A DNA stretch of 64,000 bases, taken from positions 1 through 64,000 of the forward strand of contig BJKQ01000027.1 in NCBI GenBank assembly GCA_006538405.1. The letters run 5' to 3'. Below are positions 54,719-64,000 of this stretch, in pieces. Numbering within the stretch: the first letter of the stretch is position 1; each line of letters opens with the position of its first letter. The stretch comes from Hansfordia pulvinata. Lineage: Eukaryota > Ascomycota > Sordariomycetes > Xylariales. Under the pieces are notes generated by a model. It had not been told where the DNA came from and did not search any database. It saw only the letters and a program-made list of their open reading frames with translations. The position numbers and the translations under genes were made by a program.

Positions 54719-56551
54719 GTGTGGGGAACCGCGAGCGGGACTCCAGGCGGGGCGGGTGGTCCATGTCTCGGCATACCGGTCTTCACCGCGGCCGCGTTGC
54801 CTTGGTGAGAGGCACGGGTAGTACTCGTAGGTGGGCTTTTGCCTCCCTGCAACACACAGAAGCTTTCGTTAGTTGCGGCCTCTAGAGCCGTGATGCCATT
54901 GCGGGATGGCGCAGGCAAAGCCCGCCTCCTGCGCGGAACGAGACCGGAACTGACGCCTTACCTTGCACCGCACTCGGCGCGCGCGTGAGGGAACCAGACT
55001 ATTGGCGTGATTCGCTTGGTGGCGCTTGATCACGGGCACCGTCTGCCATTGCGAGCACAACTCCGGCCTGCCCGCGGCCCCCATGTTGGCCCCCTTTTCG
55101 CGGCGTTCGTGACACGGGACTCGGGACTCGGCGCCGACCTACCCCCAGAGTACTCGTCTCGTATGCGTACCTAGGTAGTCGCGAGCTCATGTGAAGCTTT
55201 CGTCTCTGCCTCCCTCGACGCGCGCGCAGGCGAGGAAAGCAGGACACCGCCGCTGGACAGGCCCTGACTGTTGACAGTCGACCTGGCCCATGCTTGATGA
55301 AGACCCGCGTGCTCCGCTAACTTATCACCGGGATCCCGAGATTGGTTTGTGGCTTACGGAGATCCCTCCGAAGCCTCTCATCACTCCGTCTGTGCCTGTG
55401 TGCCCGTGTGCCTGTCTCCAACACTACCCACCCCATCATCTAATCAGACCAAATCCCCGCAGTCGTAGTCGACCGAACCAGGCGACCGGCCCATAGATCT
55501 GTCGTCTAAGCCATTAGCGGCGATGGCTCTGTCCCGGAGGCTTCCGTGCCACGCCTGTGAGTGTCTCCCCCGGAAACCCTGCTAGTCGACGCAGCCGCAT
55601 GGCGCCAATGCCCACATCACTGGCGCCAATGCCCAAAGCAGCCCGTGTCACGGAAGGGCGCCAGCCTGGGGACATGGGAACAGGAGGGGAAAAGGAACGT
55701 GACACGGCATGGGCACGACTATTCGAAGAAGTAGAGTCGATCCGGGTTCTGCGAACGAGATGGCATTCTCCCGTCGTGTTCTGAAAACGCCAGAGAGGAC
55801 TCTGTGAGAGGGGAGACGCGCCTTGGCCTGGCTCTGACCACCAGCGTGGCTGTTCCAAGTAGGACAGATTCTGCGGTGAGCATTGCACGAGTGCGGGTGC
55901 TCGTACTCCCCATCGGCAGAGGAGCTTTTGTCGGGCGTCCCCCGTCTATCCATCGCACCAGGCTTTTCACAGACTCGGACGTTTCCCACCGGATGATCAA
56001 GCACGGCACGCCGCGGCCTGGATCTCTTCTTGTGCCATTGGTTCACGGCGTGACCGTCGTGCAGCTCAGTGTGCTCACCCTACATTGGTCCCGAGCCGGT
56101 CTCGGCCAGCACACAACTCGTACTGTTCAGCTGCTTGTTACCCAATTCTTAGGTGGTGAGGAGCAAGTCGCCATGGCTGCCGGCCTGACCTTGTGTCGAT
56201 CTCGGCGGTGGGGAAGATCAGATCTGGAAAGCCTAGCCCACCAAAGGGTTCAGCTCGCGCGAGGAAGCCTCTAATGCCGAGTTGGGATAATGTGATGGGC
56301 CGCGACACGGTCAGGTCAGGTCAGGTGTGGCTCGGCCAGCGAATAGCCATGAGTACCGTAAACAGAACTGCCGTGCTCCTCGGGTGCGTGCCCGAGTGCT
56401 CGTAGGCGGCTGTTTGTCGAGCCGAGGGGTTGAAAAGGGACCGAGACGGCAGCTCTCCTGTCCCGTTGGATCTCTCGCCTCATCCGTCCGCACTGGCAAA
56501 GTGACCCCCGCTGGCAAGCACACGACAGGCCACCACGTTCTAACCACCAAG
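54464..56551. other. Intergenic region with CGT microsatellite
   Basis: 2.1 kb with no convincing gene; frames on both strands are short and mutually overlapping. Holds the TCG repeat listed separately and a GGTCA(GGTCA) repeat near 56308-56325. Confidence 0.5.
54683..54718. repeat. (TCG)12 microsatellite
   Basis: Twelve perfect TCG units in the 3' flank of the dehydratase gene. On the minus strand it produces a run of Asp codons inside a shadow frame (54918-53662), which is why that frame looks long. Confidence 0.95.
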
Positions 56552-57727
56552 ATGCTCTACCAGTCTGGGTCCCTGGCCCTGCGCGGCCTCACCGCGCTGG
56601 CGGCGCTCGCCGCCGTCTGCACGGCGCAGTCCGGCACCGTCAAGCCCTCGGCCGTCTACGACGGGGGTCTCGGGGCTAACTCAAACGGCGACGTGAAGCT
56701 CAAGATTGGCAACGGAGGGGCCGGGCAGAGCGGCCTGATCAAGGGTAAGCGCTCCCTTCTTTTTTTTTTCTCCCCACCTGTTCATTCATGACCGCTGACC
56801 CGAGTCCGACACGCAGCCCTGGCCGACGCCTTCATCCAGGACAGCGTCGGCAACGGGACCGAGCCGTTCAAGGTGGCCTGGTACACGAGCGACACGACGT
56901 ACAGCATCAAGAACATGCAGTCGGGGATCCTCGACGTGGGCATCACCTACAGCCCGGCGGCGGAGCGCATCGCCATCGAGCAGGGCATCGCCAAGTCGCC
57001 CAGCTACTACGCCTTCCGCGACCACTTCCTGCTGGTCGGCCCGCGCGACAACCCGGCCAACCTCACCAAGAGCTCCGACATCCTGACCATGTTTGCCGAC
57101 CTGCACGAGGCCGCCGAGGGCAAGGAGACGGACCCGCCGACCCGGTTCCTCAGCCGCTTCGACAAGAGCGCCACCGACATTAAGGAGGCTCTTCTGTGGG
57201 CCAGTATCGGACAGGTGGGTTTCCAGATAGACACACACACATACATACACAAACACACACACATACAGTCTACCGCATCATATCGTAACTAACAGACTGT
57301 TTCCCCCCCTCAGGTGCCGTGGGCCACGGCCTACTCGACCTGGTACCACCAGTACATCGACTTCCCGGTGCAGGCGCTGCGCGCGGCGATCCTGCTGGAG
57401 GAGTACACGATCACGGACCGGGGCACGCTGCTGACGCTGCAGGACGAGGAGCCCGAGCTGACCAACAAGACGGTCATCTACAAGGCGGGCCGGGACGACG
57501 ACCCGGACGACCCCCTGCTGAACCCGGCCCACCTGCTCATCGGCCGCGCCGCGCCCAACCCGGACTTCGCCCAGCGCTTCGCCGACTGGGTCGTCAGCCC
57601 CGCCGGCGGGCAGAAGGTCTGCGCCGAGTTCAAGAAGACCGGCGAGGTCCTCTACAGCCCCGCCCCCAAGGCCGGCGAGGCGGGCGCGGCCGGCGAGAAG
57701 CGCTGGCTCGGCGGCATGCTGCAGTGA
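56552..57727 (+). CDS. Secreted TupA-like periplasmic-binding-protein domain
   Basis: Exons 56552-56744, 56817-57214 and 57314-57727, 334 residues. Signal peptide to about residue 25 (ALAALAAVCTAQ). The remainder is a type 2 periplasmic-binding fold like bacterial tungstate/molybdate binding proteins: LKIGNGGAGQSGLIKALADAFIQ with the anion-binding loop, VAWYTSDTTYSIKNMQSGILDVGITYS, the DHFLLVGPRDNPANL hinge, ATAYSTWYHQYID, and FADWVVSPAGGQKV near the C-terminus. In bacteria such proteins feed ABC importers; fungi lack that system, so this secreted form must do something else, perhaps oxyanion sequestration. The second intron contains a CA repeat (57231-57270). Confidence 0.87.
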
Positions 57728-58175
57728 GTGAGTGACGGGCGGGGCCTCGCGTCGTGGGGGAGTGGCCAGATCTCGGCACCCCAGAGGCTGTCGTGATCGA
57801 GGAGCATTCTTGGGAGGGGAATACTAGATGAATGATAAAGTAATGGGGTAATAACACATAAGCTGCACCCCTCACGTAGTGGGCAGCTGGCTGCTGATGG
57901 AGGACGCTCGACCCGCGTTATGAATAATGTTCTTGTCAAGAGCCGTTGGGCAATTTAATGAATCGAGATTACGCTTCGGGCGCCACATTGGCGACAGAAA
58001 TGCCTCTGTTGAGTATCATCACGATGCCTTCCTCCGTGCCGAGTAGGTCTGCCTGCTCCCCAGGCCAGCCGACCCTGGCTACCTACACTTGGATACGAAA
58101 TACCGGCGGCATCTCGTCTCGCCTGTGAGTCTCCAGACCTCGTCTGGATTGCATTCCAACGGCGACTGTCAACTC
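57728..58175. other. Intergenic between convergent genes
   Basis: 448 bases of 3' flanks. No gene or repeat recognised. Confidence 0.5.
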
Positions 58176-59510
58176 CTATACCTTAACCCACGGCTTCCAC
58201 CCCGCCTTGGCCACCCTCGCGCCCACAGCCATGCCGGTCCCCGCCAGGATGGACGTGGCAGCGAAGACCTGGGCGCCGACGTAGCTGCCGCCCTGGCTGG
58301 CGATGATGGCGCCGCAGATCGACGGCCCCGTGAGGTTCGCGAGGCTGACGACCCCGAGGATCATGCCGACGCGCGTGCCCGTCAGGCCGGGCGAGGGCGA
58401 CATGGTGGTGGCGGCGGCGGGCAGCAGCCCTTGCAGCGCGGCGGCGTGGAGCCCGTACACGGCGGTGAAGGCGGCGAGCCCGCCGGGCGAGTCGACGGCG
58501 GCCCAGGCGTAGACGACGACGGCCGTGGAGCACCCGACCAGGACGATGGTGTTGAGGGTGCCCAGCCAGCGGTTGGCGGCCAGGTTGGGGACGACGCGGC
58601 CGGCGACGCCGACGCCGTTGAGGATCATGAGCAGGTAGATGGACTCGCGGACGCCGACGACGTCGTGGGCGAAGGTGCCCAGGTAGAAGAAGGCAAAGTA
58701 CAGGCCCCAGAAGTGCAGGAACATGGCCGCGGTGAAGAAGACGAACGGGGGCTCCCGCAGCGCGGCCCAGTCGACCCACGGGCCGGATCCGGAGGAGGAG
58801 GAGGAGGAGGACGACGACGACGACGACGACGACGACCGCCCGGGCGCCGCCGCCAGGCGCGGCCGCAGCCAGACCAGGCAGGGGATGTAGGTCACGAGCA
58901 TGACGAGGCCGACGGCGCGCATGGTCCAGGCGAAGCTGACCTGGTGCTTGAAGATGAGCCAGTAGACCACGACGGGGTAGACGAGCCCGCCCACGGCGGC
59001 CCCGGCGGCGGCGAGGCCGACGCTCAGGGCGCGGTTCCTGTCGAAGTACTGCGAGAGGACGGTCAGGGCGGGGCAGAAGGTCAGGCCGTTGCCGAGGCCG
59101 AGGCAGACGGCCTGGGCCAGGAACACCTGGTAGTAGGCGGAGGCCAGGGAGGTCATGAAGATGCCCAGCAGCTGGAGGAGGACGCCGGAGAAGAAGGCGG
59201 GCCGGAAGTAGCCGGTGTCGGTCAGGCGGCCGCCGGCGATGCCGACGGAGAAGAGGAGGAAGACCTGGACGCTGCCGATCCAGGAGATGTTGGAGGCGGA
59301 CTGGCCGAGGGCGCCCTCGTAGTACTGCTGGAAGACGCCGTAGCCGTTGGCGACGCCCCAGGTGTTGAAGAAGACTATGTGCGCGCACAGCACTTGCATC
59401 CAAGCCCGGCCGCCTCCGTCCGGGGCCGGGCTGGCGTCCTTGGTCTCGGGGCCGGTCTCCTGGTCGTCGGGAGGCGGCTTTTCCGTGTTGGGCGGCGGAC
59501 GAGGCGTCAT
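58176..59510 (-). CDS. MFS transporter, monocarboxylate-transporter-like
   Basis: Intronless, 444 residues, twelve membrane segments. The N-terminal signature PDGGGRAWMQVLCAHIVFF followed by WGVANGYGVFQQYYEG is diagnostic of the fungal MCT-like family. GIAGGRLTDTGYFR is the loop 2-3 motif, CLGLGNGLTFCPA follows, and LAAAGAAVGGLVYPVV is TM5-6. The central cytoplasmic loop carries a run of about fourteen serines coded by a GGA/CGA-type microsatellite (58794-58836 on plus). Substrates of the family include short carboxylates, riboflavin and siderophore-like compounds. Lying between the dehydratase/SDR pair and a Zn2Cys6 regulator, it may import a sugar acid. This is inference. Confidence 0.9.
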   Translation of the reverse strand: MTPRPPPNTEKPPPDDQETGPETKDASPAPDGGGRAWMQVLCAHIVFFNTWGVANGYGVFQQYYEGALGQSASNISWIGSVQVFLLFSVGIAGGRLTDTGYFRPAFFSGVLLQLLGIFMTSLASAYYQVFLAQAVCLGLGNGLTFCPALTVLSQYFDRNRALSVGLAAAGAAVGGLVYPVVVYWLIFKHQVSFAWTMRAVGLVMLVTYIPCLVWLRPRLAAAPGRSSSSSSSSSSSSSSSGSGPWVDWAALREPPFVFFTAAMFLHFWGLYFAFFYLGTFAHDVVGVRESIYLLMILNGVGVAGRVVPNLAANRWLGTLNTIVLVGCSTAVVVYAWAAVDSPGGLAAFTAVYGLHAAALQGLLPAAATTMSPSPGLTGTRVGMILGVVSLANLTGPSICGAIIASQGGSYVGAQVFAATSILAGTGMAVGARVAKAGWKPWVKV

Positions 59511-60943
59511 GGTGGAAGCCGGCGAAGGGTTGAACGTCCGTAGAGATGATTAGGAGAGTGGTTCCATGGAGGAGAGTGCTTCGATACCTTAATTAGTTGC
59601 CACAGGCGTCCGGGCGGTGGGTTGATATGTTGCTGGGAGGCCGGATGGATTACACGAGGATCCCGGGAATGGAGTTCACGGGGGAGACGCAGCGCCGGCA
59701 CGAGACAGCCTTATTTGATGCAGTGTTACTACGCGTATACCTACACGGGATCAGACTCGAGACCGACACTGCCTTGTCGTGGAAAAACCGGGACTTTTCA
59801 CTAGTTTTTTGCAGTCGAATCTTTGTGAGCGCCCTTGAGGATGTCATTAGAGTGACGATGTCCGGTCCCGCCATTGCCGCGATACCCGTCGTTCCCGACG
59901 GTGCCGCCGCTGCCGTCGCAGCCGACGGCGCTGTCGCTCAGCTGCAGAGGCAGATGAGGCCAGTGCCAGTGGTCAAGTTGATGTCAGTATCGGTGGCGTC
60001 AGGGCCGTCCATGTCGACTTTGTGGCCACGCCCTTTGGGCGACAAGCCTTTCTTTGAGTCGGGTATTCACTTGGAGCGCAGCCGATCAGGGGTCCACCCA
60101 CGTCCGAAATACTCGTACACGGAGGGAGTACTCGTAGTCGAACGGAGTATAAGGCGGGGACTGCTCGTGCCCCTCGTGCCCCTCGTGCCCCTCCTCCCGG
60201 CTCTGGACTTATGGGTAGCCGGATGTCCTCTTGCTTGGCTGCCTGCGCGCCCCGAGCCATTGCCGGGGTTCCTGTCCGCTATTATATTAGCATCCATTTG
60301 CCTCAGCGCTGGGTTCCGTAGTGTCGGCACTCGGCCACGCTGGCGGCGGAGGCGGAGGCGGAGGCGGAGGTGGTGGGGCGCCCGTCTCGCGGCGGGTGAG
60401 AAGCATTGCCTGGTACCGTAGGTACCTGAACTACCATCCAATACGTAGCACCGTACCGTATGTGGTACCTATCTGGGCAACAGTTTCAATGTGACTGCGG
60501 GCAGCCCTTCATCTCCGCTGTTTGCCTGCCGCCTTCATCCAACATCCTATCCTACTGTGCGCCTCGCTCCTCCAGCCCCGGGCCCGCGCCCCGTTCATTG
60601 CAGCTCGTGGCCATCATTGGGACTCTTGTCCGGCCCACCTGTCCCCCAGCCGTTACATTCGACCTCCCCCCCCCCCCCCCCCCCCCGTTCTACGGTCCCG
60701 TCCCTTGCGAGCCCGTCTCGGCAGCCGTGCGGCTCGGCTCCCCTCCCACCCCACAGCCTGGCCTGTCCGTCTCTCTGTGTGTGTGTGTGTGTGTCCCAGG
60801 TAGGTGCCCGTTGCGCTGCCGGCCTCGAGCTGTTTGCACCGTGCGGTCGGTCCGAGCTGCGCGCGGTCCCGGGTCCGGTCGTACCCGTGCGTGCCTTGCC
60901 TACGAGGACCTACGTACAAGCCGCACCCTCTTCTTCCTCTCCC
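59511..60943. promoter_or_regulatory. Bidirectional promoter, transporter / Zn2Cys6 regulator
   Basis: 1.43 kb between divergent starts. Contains a CTCGTGCCC repeat at 60167-60193, a GGAGGC microsatellite near 60344-60372, a C21 run at 60666-60686 and a GT repeat at 60774-60794, the last two within the likely leader of the regulator gene. No gene recognised. Confidence 0.5.
60666..60686. repeat. C21 homopolymer in regulator leader
   Basis: Twenty-one consecutive C residues about 260 bases upstream of the regulator ATG. The reported length is likely approximate, since such runs are hard to sequence and replicate. Confidence 0.9.
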
Positions 60944-61884
60944 ATGTCCGCGCCGCCCGGTCGCAAGCGCGCCAGGCTGGCATGCAGGACCTGTCGGGAT
61001 CTCAAGCGCAAGTGTGACGGCCAGCAGCCCTGCGGCACCTGCGTCCGCTTCGAGTACGCCTGCTCCTACGGCCCCGGCCCGGCCCCGGCCCACGGCCCCG
61101 GAGCCGGAGCCGGCGTCAAGGAGCCTCCTCCCCGCCGGTCCGACCTGGCCCAGGCCCAGGCCCAAGACGTCTCGCCACCGTCGTCCCATCCCCATCCCCA
61201 TTCTCATCCACATCTCCATCAGCTCCCGCCGCCGCGCCCCTCGGAGCAGCCCCTGCAAGACAAAACGCGCTCGCTCGAGGCCAACTCGGGCGCCACTTTC
61301 CTCCGCAAGCTCGTCCTCCGCCTCGATCCCAAGTCCGCCCCCGCCTGCACACCTTTGCCTGGAACGCCTTCCTCGGCTCCCGCAAGCAAGGCCATGTCGC
61401 CGCCGCTCGGCCCATCACCAGCACCATCACCCTCGACCAGATGCGCGAGCTGTCCCTCGTCTACTTCCAAAAGGTCGACCCCATCTACGGCTTCCTCGAC
61501 CGCCAGCACGTCGAGCAGCTGATCGAGGGCCGCTGGGCCGGCGCGCCGCCACCTCGGCACGGCTCCGCGCCCCAGCCTCAGTCCCAGCCCCAGCCCCAGC
61601 CCCAGCCCCAGCCCGACGCCGCGCGAGATGCCATCCTCTGCGGCATCGCCGCCATCGGCTGCCTCTTCTCCCACGTCCAGCCTCCCGGCTTCGAGCTCGA
61701 CCTGGTAGAGTCCGCCCGCGCCATCCTGGAGCCCACCATGTCCGAGGCCCCCACCGTCGACGCCATCACCGGCTGGGCCCTGCGCGCCGTCTACCTGCGC
61801 ATCGCCGACACCCACCACGCCGCCTGGATGGCCAGCTGCGTCCTCATGCACAAGGTCGAGGCCGCGGGGCTACACCGAGATCAG

Positions 61885-61928
<44 letters not shown>

Positions 61929-62617
61929 ACAAACCATCATCGACCCGGACCTGTGCCGGAGGCTGGCCTGCGTCTCGCAGCACATCAACATCTGGACCTC
62001 GTTCGACGCCGGCCTCTCGCGCGTCTCCCTCTGCAACGCCAGCGGCGCCATCCCCGACCGGCGCCCCGGCGACCAGACGTCGGAGCTCATGAGCCTGCTG
62101 GCCTACTCGGCCGAGCTCGACCCCCAGAAGTGCCCCAGCCCCGCGGACCTCGAGGACGCGCTGCTCGCCGTCACCACCGGCAGCGAGCACACCAGCCCGC
62201 CCTCGGTGCTGTCCCAGTGCAACCTGGCGCTGTGCCTGTGCCGCCGCCTGCAGTCCATCGGCGTCCCCTTCTCCGCCAAGATCCTCGAGCCCATGCTGGC
62301 CCTCTGCTCCCAGGGCATCCAGGCCGCCCAGGACGTCCTCGACCAGCGCGCCCCCTGGCACCACGTCGCCAACGTCCCCTTCCAAATCGTCGCCCTGCTG
62401 CTCGCCATCGACCACCACTCCGCCGCCGCCTGCCTGCGCAAGGCCATCTCCTGCCTCGGCAACGTCGCCCGCGTCTACGACACCCCCGCCATCCAGGAGG
62501 CCCTGCAGACCGCCTCCTCCCTCATCGCCATGCACATCCGCTGGAAGGAGAGGTGCACCTCGGAGCTCCGCGACATCCTCACCATGCTGCCCGACACCGA
62601 CGCCGACACCCCGCCTC

Positions 62618-62648
<31 letters not shown>

Positions 62649-62823
62649 TGCTGCCAACCCCCAGCACGCCGCCTCCGCCGCCGGCCGCCTGCGCGACGCT
62701 CCCGATGGCGGCCAGTGGTTCGGCAGCCTGTCCGAGGACCTGTCCTGTCTCCCGTGCTTTGACCTCGACGAGTTTGTCGTCCCGGCGTTTTTGAGGGAGG
62801 GCAATATGGGCAATAACTTGTAG
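60944..62823 (+). CDS. Zn2Cys6 transcription factor (frameshift in C run)
   Basis: ATG at 60944; about 626 residues if the frame is continuous. The binuclear zinc cluster lies at residues 10-37: CRTCRDLKRKC, then CGTCVRFEYAC. A Pro/His-rich linker follows, then a segment like FLRKLVLRLDPKSAP. At 61338-61342 (five C) the frame breaks: the continuation RLHTFAWNAFLGSR, expected by family pattern directly after DPKSAP, is in the -1 frame, so one more C would restore it. The downstream fungal-specific domain (MRELSLVYFQKVDPIYGFLDR) runs without introns to a stop at 62821. There is a 17-Gln run (61882-61932) and an alanine run near 62620-62655. Divergent from the MCT-like transporter, so it is the candidate regulator of the local catabolic genes. 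Confidence 0.87.
61882..61932 (+). repeat. CAG/CAA repeat coding 17 glutamines
   Basis: Seventeen mixed CAG and CAA codons within the regulator's fungal-specific domain. Mixed codons make it more stable than a pure CAG tract. Confidence 0.95.
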
Positions 62824-63311
62824 CAATTTGTTGTACCGGGCAGGATGGGCGGCGCCCCGTGGTAGGGATTTGTGTCTTGGGCGTTTTCTGTCTGGCAGTG
62901 CCTCGGGGGCGACGGCAGCTCGATTACTTTTGACACATGGGACCTTGATACTGAATAGGTCAGTCACGCTCAAGCCGTCCCTGAACGAAGGAGCACAGAA
63001 AGGACCGAAGCCATGAAAAGTGCGTTGGGTTTGGTTGAGGTATCGGTTTATTTGGTTCGCGACAAGTGGCGTCGGTTGATTTAAGTATGTTCTGTTTGAA
63101 TATCAACAAGAAGGGGTTCCATGTCCAAGACGCATTCCACCTCTGATTCGTATAAGACCTGGTAGTCGGCATAGCACAGCGGCGTGGATTGCTGTATGGG
63201 AGCAAAAGAGTCCGTGGCAAACGAAGAGATCAGGCTTGCAGTCAACATGCAGAGCGCAAGAACGAACAACATCTCCCACACGTTTCTTCGTTTCTTCCCT
63301 TTTTCCGACAA
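62824..63311. other. Intergenic between convergent genes
   Basis: 488 bases between the regulator stop and the minus-strand gene stop. A 76-codon minus-strand frame at 63081-63311 contains a hydrophobic stretch (MLFVALCMLTASLISS-like) but directly abuts the gene stop at 63312 and is likely accidental. Confidence 0.45.
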
Positions 63312-64000
63312 TCAGGCCAGCCGCAGCTGGGCGCGGAGGAAGTCGACGAGGCCGCGCTCGATGGAGGCGGAGAAGGCGGCGAAGACAATCATGCTGGTGG
63401 ACGCCGGGGGCGGGCAGTACTGGACGTCGGGCAGGACCTCGATCTCCTCCACCCCCTTCACCTGCGCCAGCTCGTGCACCCAGTCGAGGCTCTCGTGGCG
63501 GATGTCGGCGAGCAGCTGGAAGTCGGCGGCCGAGAACTCCCGGGGCCCGGACCAGGGCCCCGCGGGCCGCCCGCCCTGGATCGTCAGCCGGAGCTTGCGG
63601 ACGGTCCGGTTCGCGCGCAGGAACCGGCACAGGCTGCGCCACTCGCTGCGGTCGTTCTCGTACAGCGGCACGGGCCCGCGCTTGTACAGCGCCACCTCGC
63701 GCACGCGGGGGCGCGCCCCGTACGCCGTCAGGTCCGACAGGAACGGCTCGATCGCCTCGATGTGGCTGGCAAAGTCGAACAGGTGCCGCCCGTACACCAG
63801 GTCCACCGCCTCGTCGTAGATCTGCCTGTTTGCGCGCATCAGCGGCGCGCAGAAGTAGCTGCTGCTCCTGCTGTTGCCGCTGCCGCTACTGCCGCCGACG
63901 TTGTCGACGAGGTGGTACGTGGTCTCGTAGCACCGGCGGTGGAAGGTCCGGTCCAGCACGTGGTATCGTCGGCGGCGGATCTCCTTGTCGCTCGGCAGCG
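63312..64000 (-). CDS. Hypothetical fungal protein, 5' end outside window
   Basis: The frame is open to the window edge; no ATG is needed inside, so the N-terminus lies beyond 64000. About 229 codons are visible. The segment PLMRANRQIYDEAVDLVYGRHLFDFAS resembles the common fungal pattern of F-box-like or DUF3-digit proteins in which a conserved 'R-x-I-x-x-E-A-x-x-x-x-Y' stretch follows the N-terminal domain; ESLDWVHELAQVKGVEEIEVLP and the C-terminal SIERGLVDFLRAQLRLA follow. Codon use is strongly GC3-biased, as for other genes here. The function is unknown. Confidence 0.75.
   Translation of the reverse strand, partial: LPSDKEIRRRRYHVLDRTFHRRCYETTYHLVDNVGGSSGSGNSRSSSYFCAPLMRANRQIYDEAVDLVYGRHLFDFASHIEAIEPFLSDLTAYGARPRVREVALYKRGPVPLYENDRSEWRSLCRFLRANRTVRKLRLTIQGGRPAGPWSGPREFSAADFQLLADIRHESLDWVHELAQVKGVEEIEVLPDVQYCPPPASTSMIVFAAFSASIERGLVDFLRAQLRLA

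Noticed and set aside
53662..54918. 418-codon minus-strand frame with an Asp run
   Set aside because: Antisense of the IlvD/Edd dehydratase; its Asp run is the TCG microsatellite read in reverse.
58089..59543. 484-codon plus-strand frame
   Set aside because: Antisense shadow of the MCT-like transporter; Gly/Asp/Glu-rich repetitive composition and no motif.
61300..61440. Intron explaining the regulator frame change
   Set aside because: No donor/acceptor pair of plausible length; family-conserved residues are contiguous across the break.
60804..62762. 652-codon plus-strand frame overlapping the regulator
   Set aside because: It is an alternate-frame shadow of GC-rich coding sequence: Pro/Arg/Ala-rich with no domain, while another frame carries the zinc cluster and fungal-specific domain.

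Overview
This window is the end of a chromosome of a filamentous ascomycete (Pezizomycotina, probably a Sordariomycete). It opens with CCCTAA repeats. Genes have short GT-AG introns with CTAAC/CTGAC branch sites, GC-rich third codon positions and typical mould families (PTH11-like rhodopsin protein, Zn2Cys6 regulator, Dal5-like and monocarboxylate-type MFS transporters, GH105, PL7, small secreted proteins). The repeats carry the CpA-to-TpA scars of repeat-induced point mutation (RIP). Exon coordinates are my own reading from splice signals and reading-frame continuity; nothing was checked by search.

Layout. 1-87: telomere. 88-7899: AT-rich, TpA-saturated block holding a dead Ty3/gypsy chromovirus pol cut off by the telomere, two arrays of a 66-bp repeat and an AT-rich satellite. 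7.9-11.0 kb: three small secreted-protein genes in AT-rich surroundings. 11.7-15.7 kb: divergent GH105 hydrolase and Dal5-type transporter with dyad-symmetric sites between them. 15.7-23.6 kb: AT-rich, gene-poor, with a phosphotransferase-like gene, a broken gene and a gamma-glutamylcyclotransferase-like gene. 23.7 kb: Cys-rich secreted protein with a Kex2-like site.

24.8-37.0 kb is the most interesting part: a probable isocyanide (isonitrile) biosynthetic cluster. It has a P450 divergent from a PvcA/DIT1-type isocyanide synthase fused to a TauD-type dioxygenase, then a second, free-standing isocyanide synthase divergent from a Dtr1/Qdr3-like MFS exporter, then a DJ-1/PfpI protein of the superfamily that includes isonitrile hydratase. 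Synthesis, oxidation, export and possible detoxification therefore sit together. The fusion gene carries a one-base frameshift as given.

38.3-50.4 kb: Atg22-like transporter, PL7 lyase, rhodopsin-domain membrane protein (also out of frame by one base), a 12-cysteine secreted protein and a GDSL esterase. 50.9-62.8 kb looks like a catabolic neighbourhood: SDR and IlvD/Edd dehydratase (divergent), a secreted TupA-like binding protein, a monocarboxylate-type MFS transporter and a Zn2Cys6 regulator that again has a one-base frameshift in a C run. The window ends inside an unrecognised gene on the minus strand.
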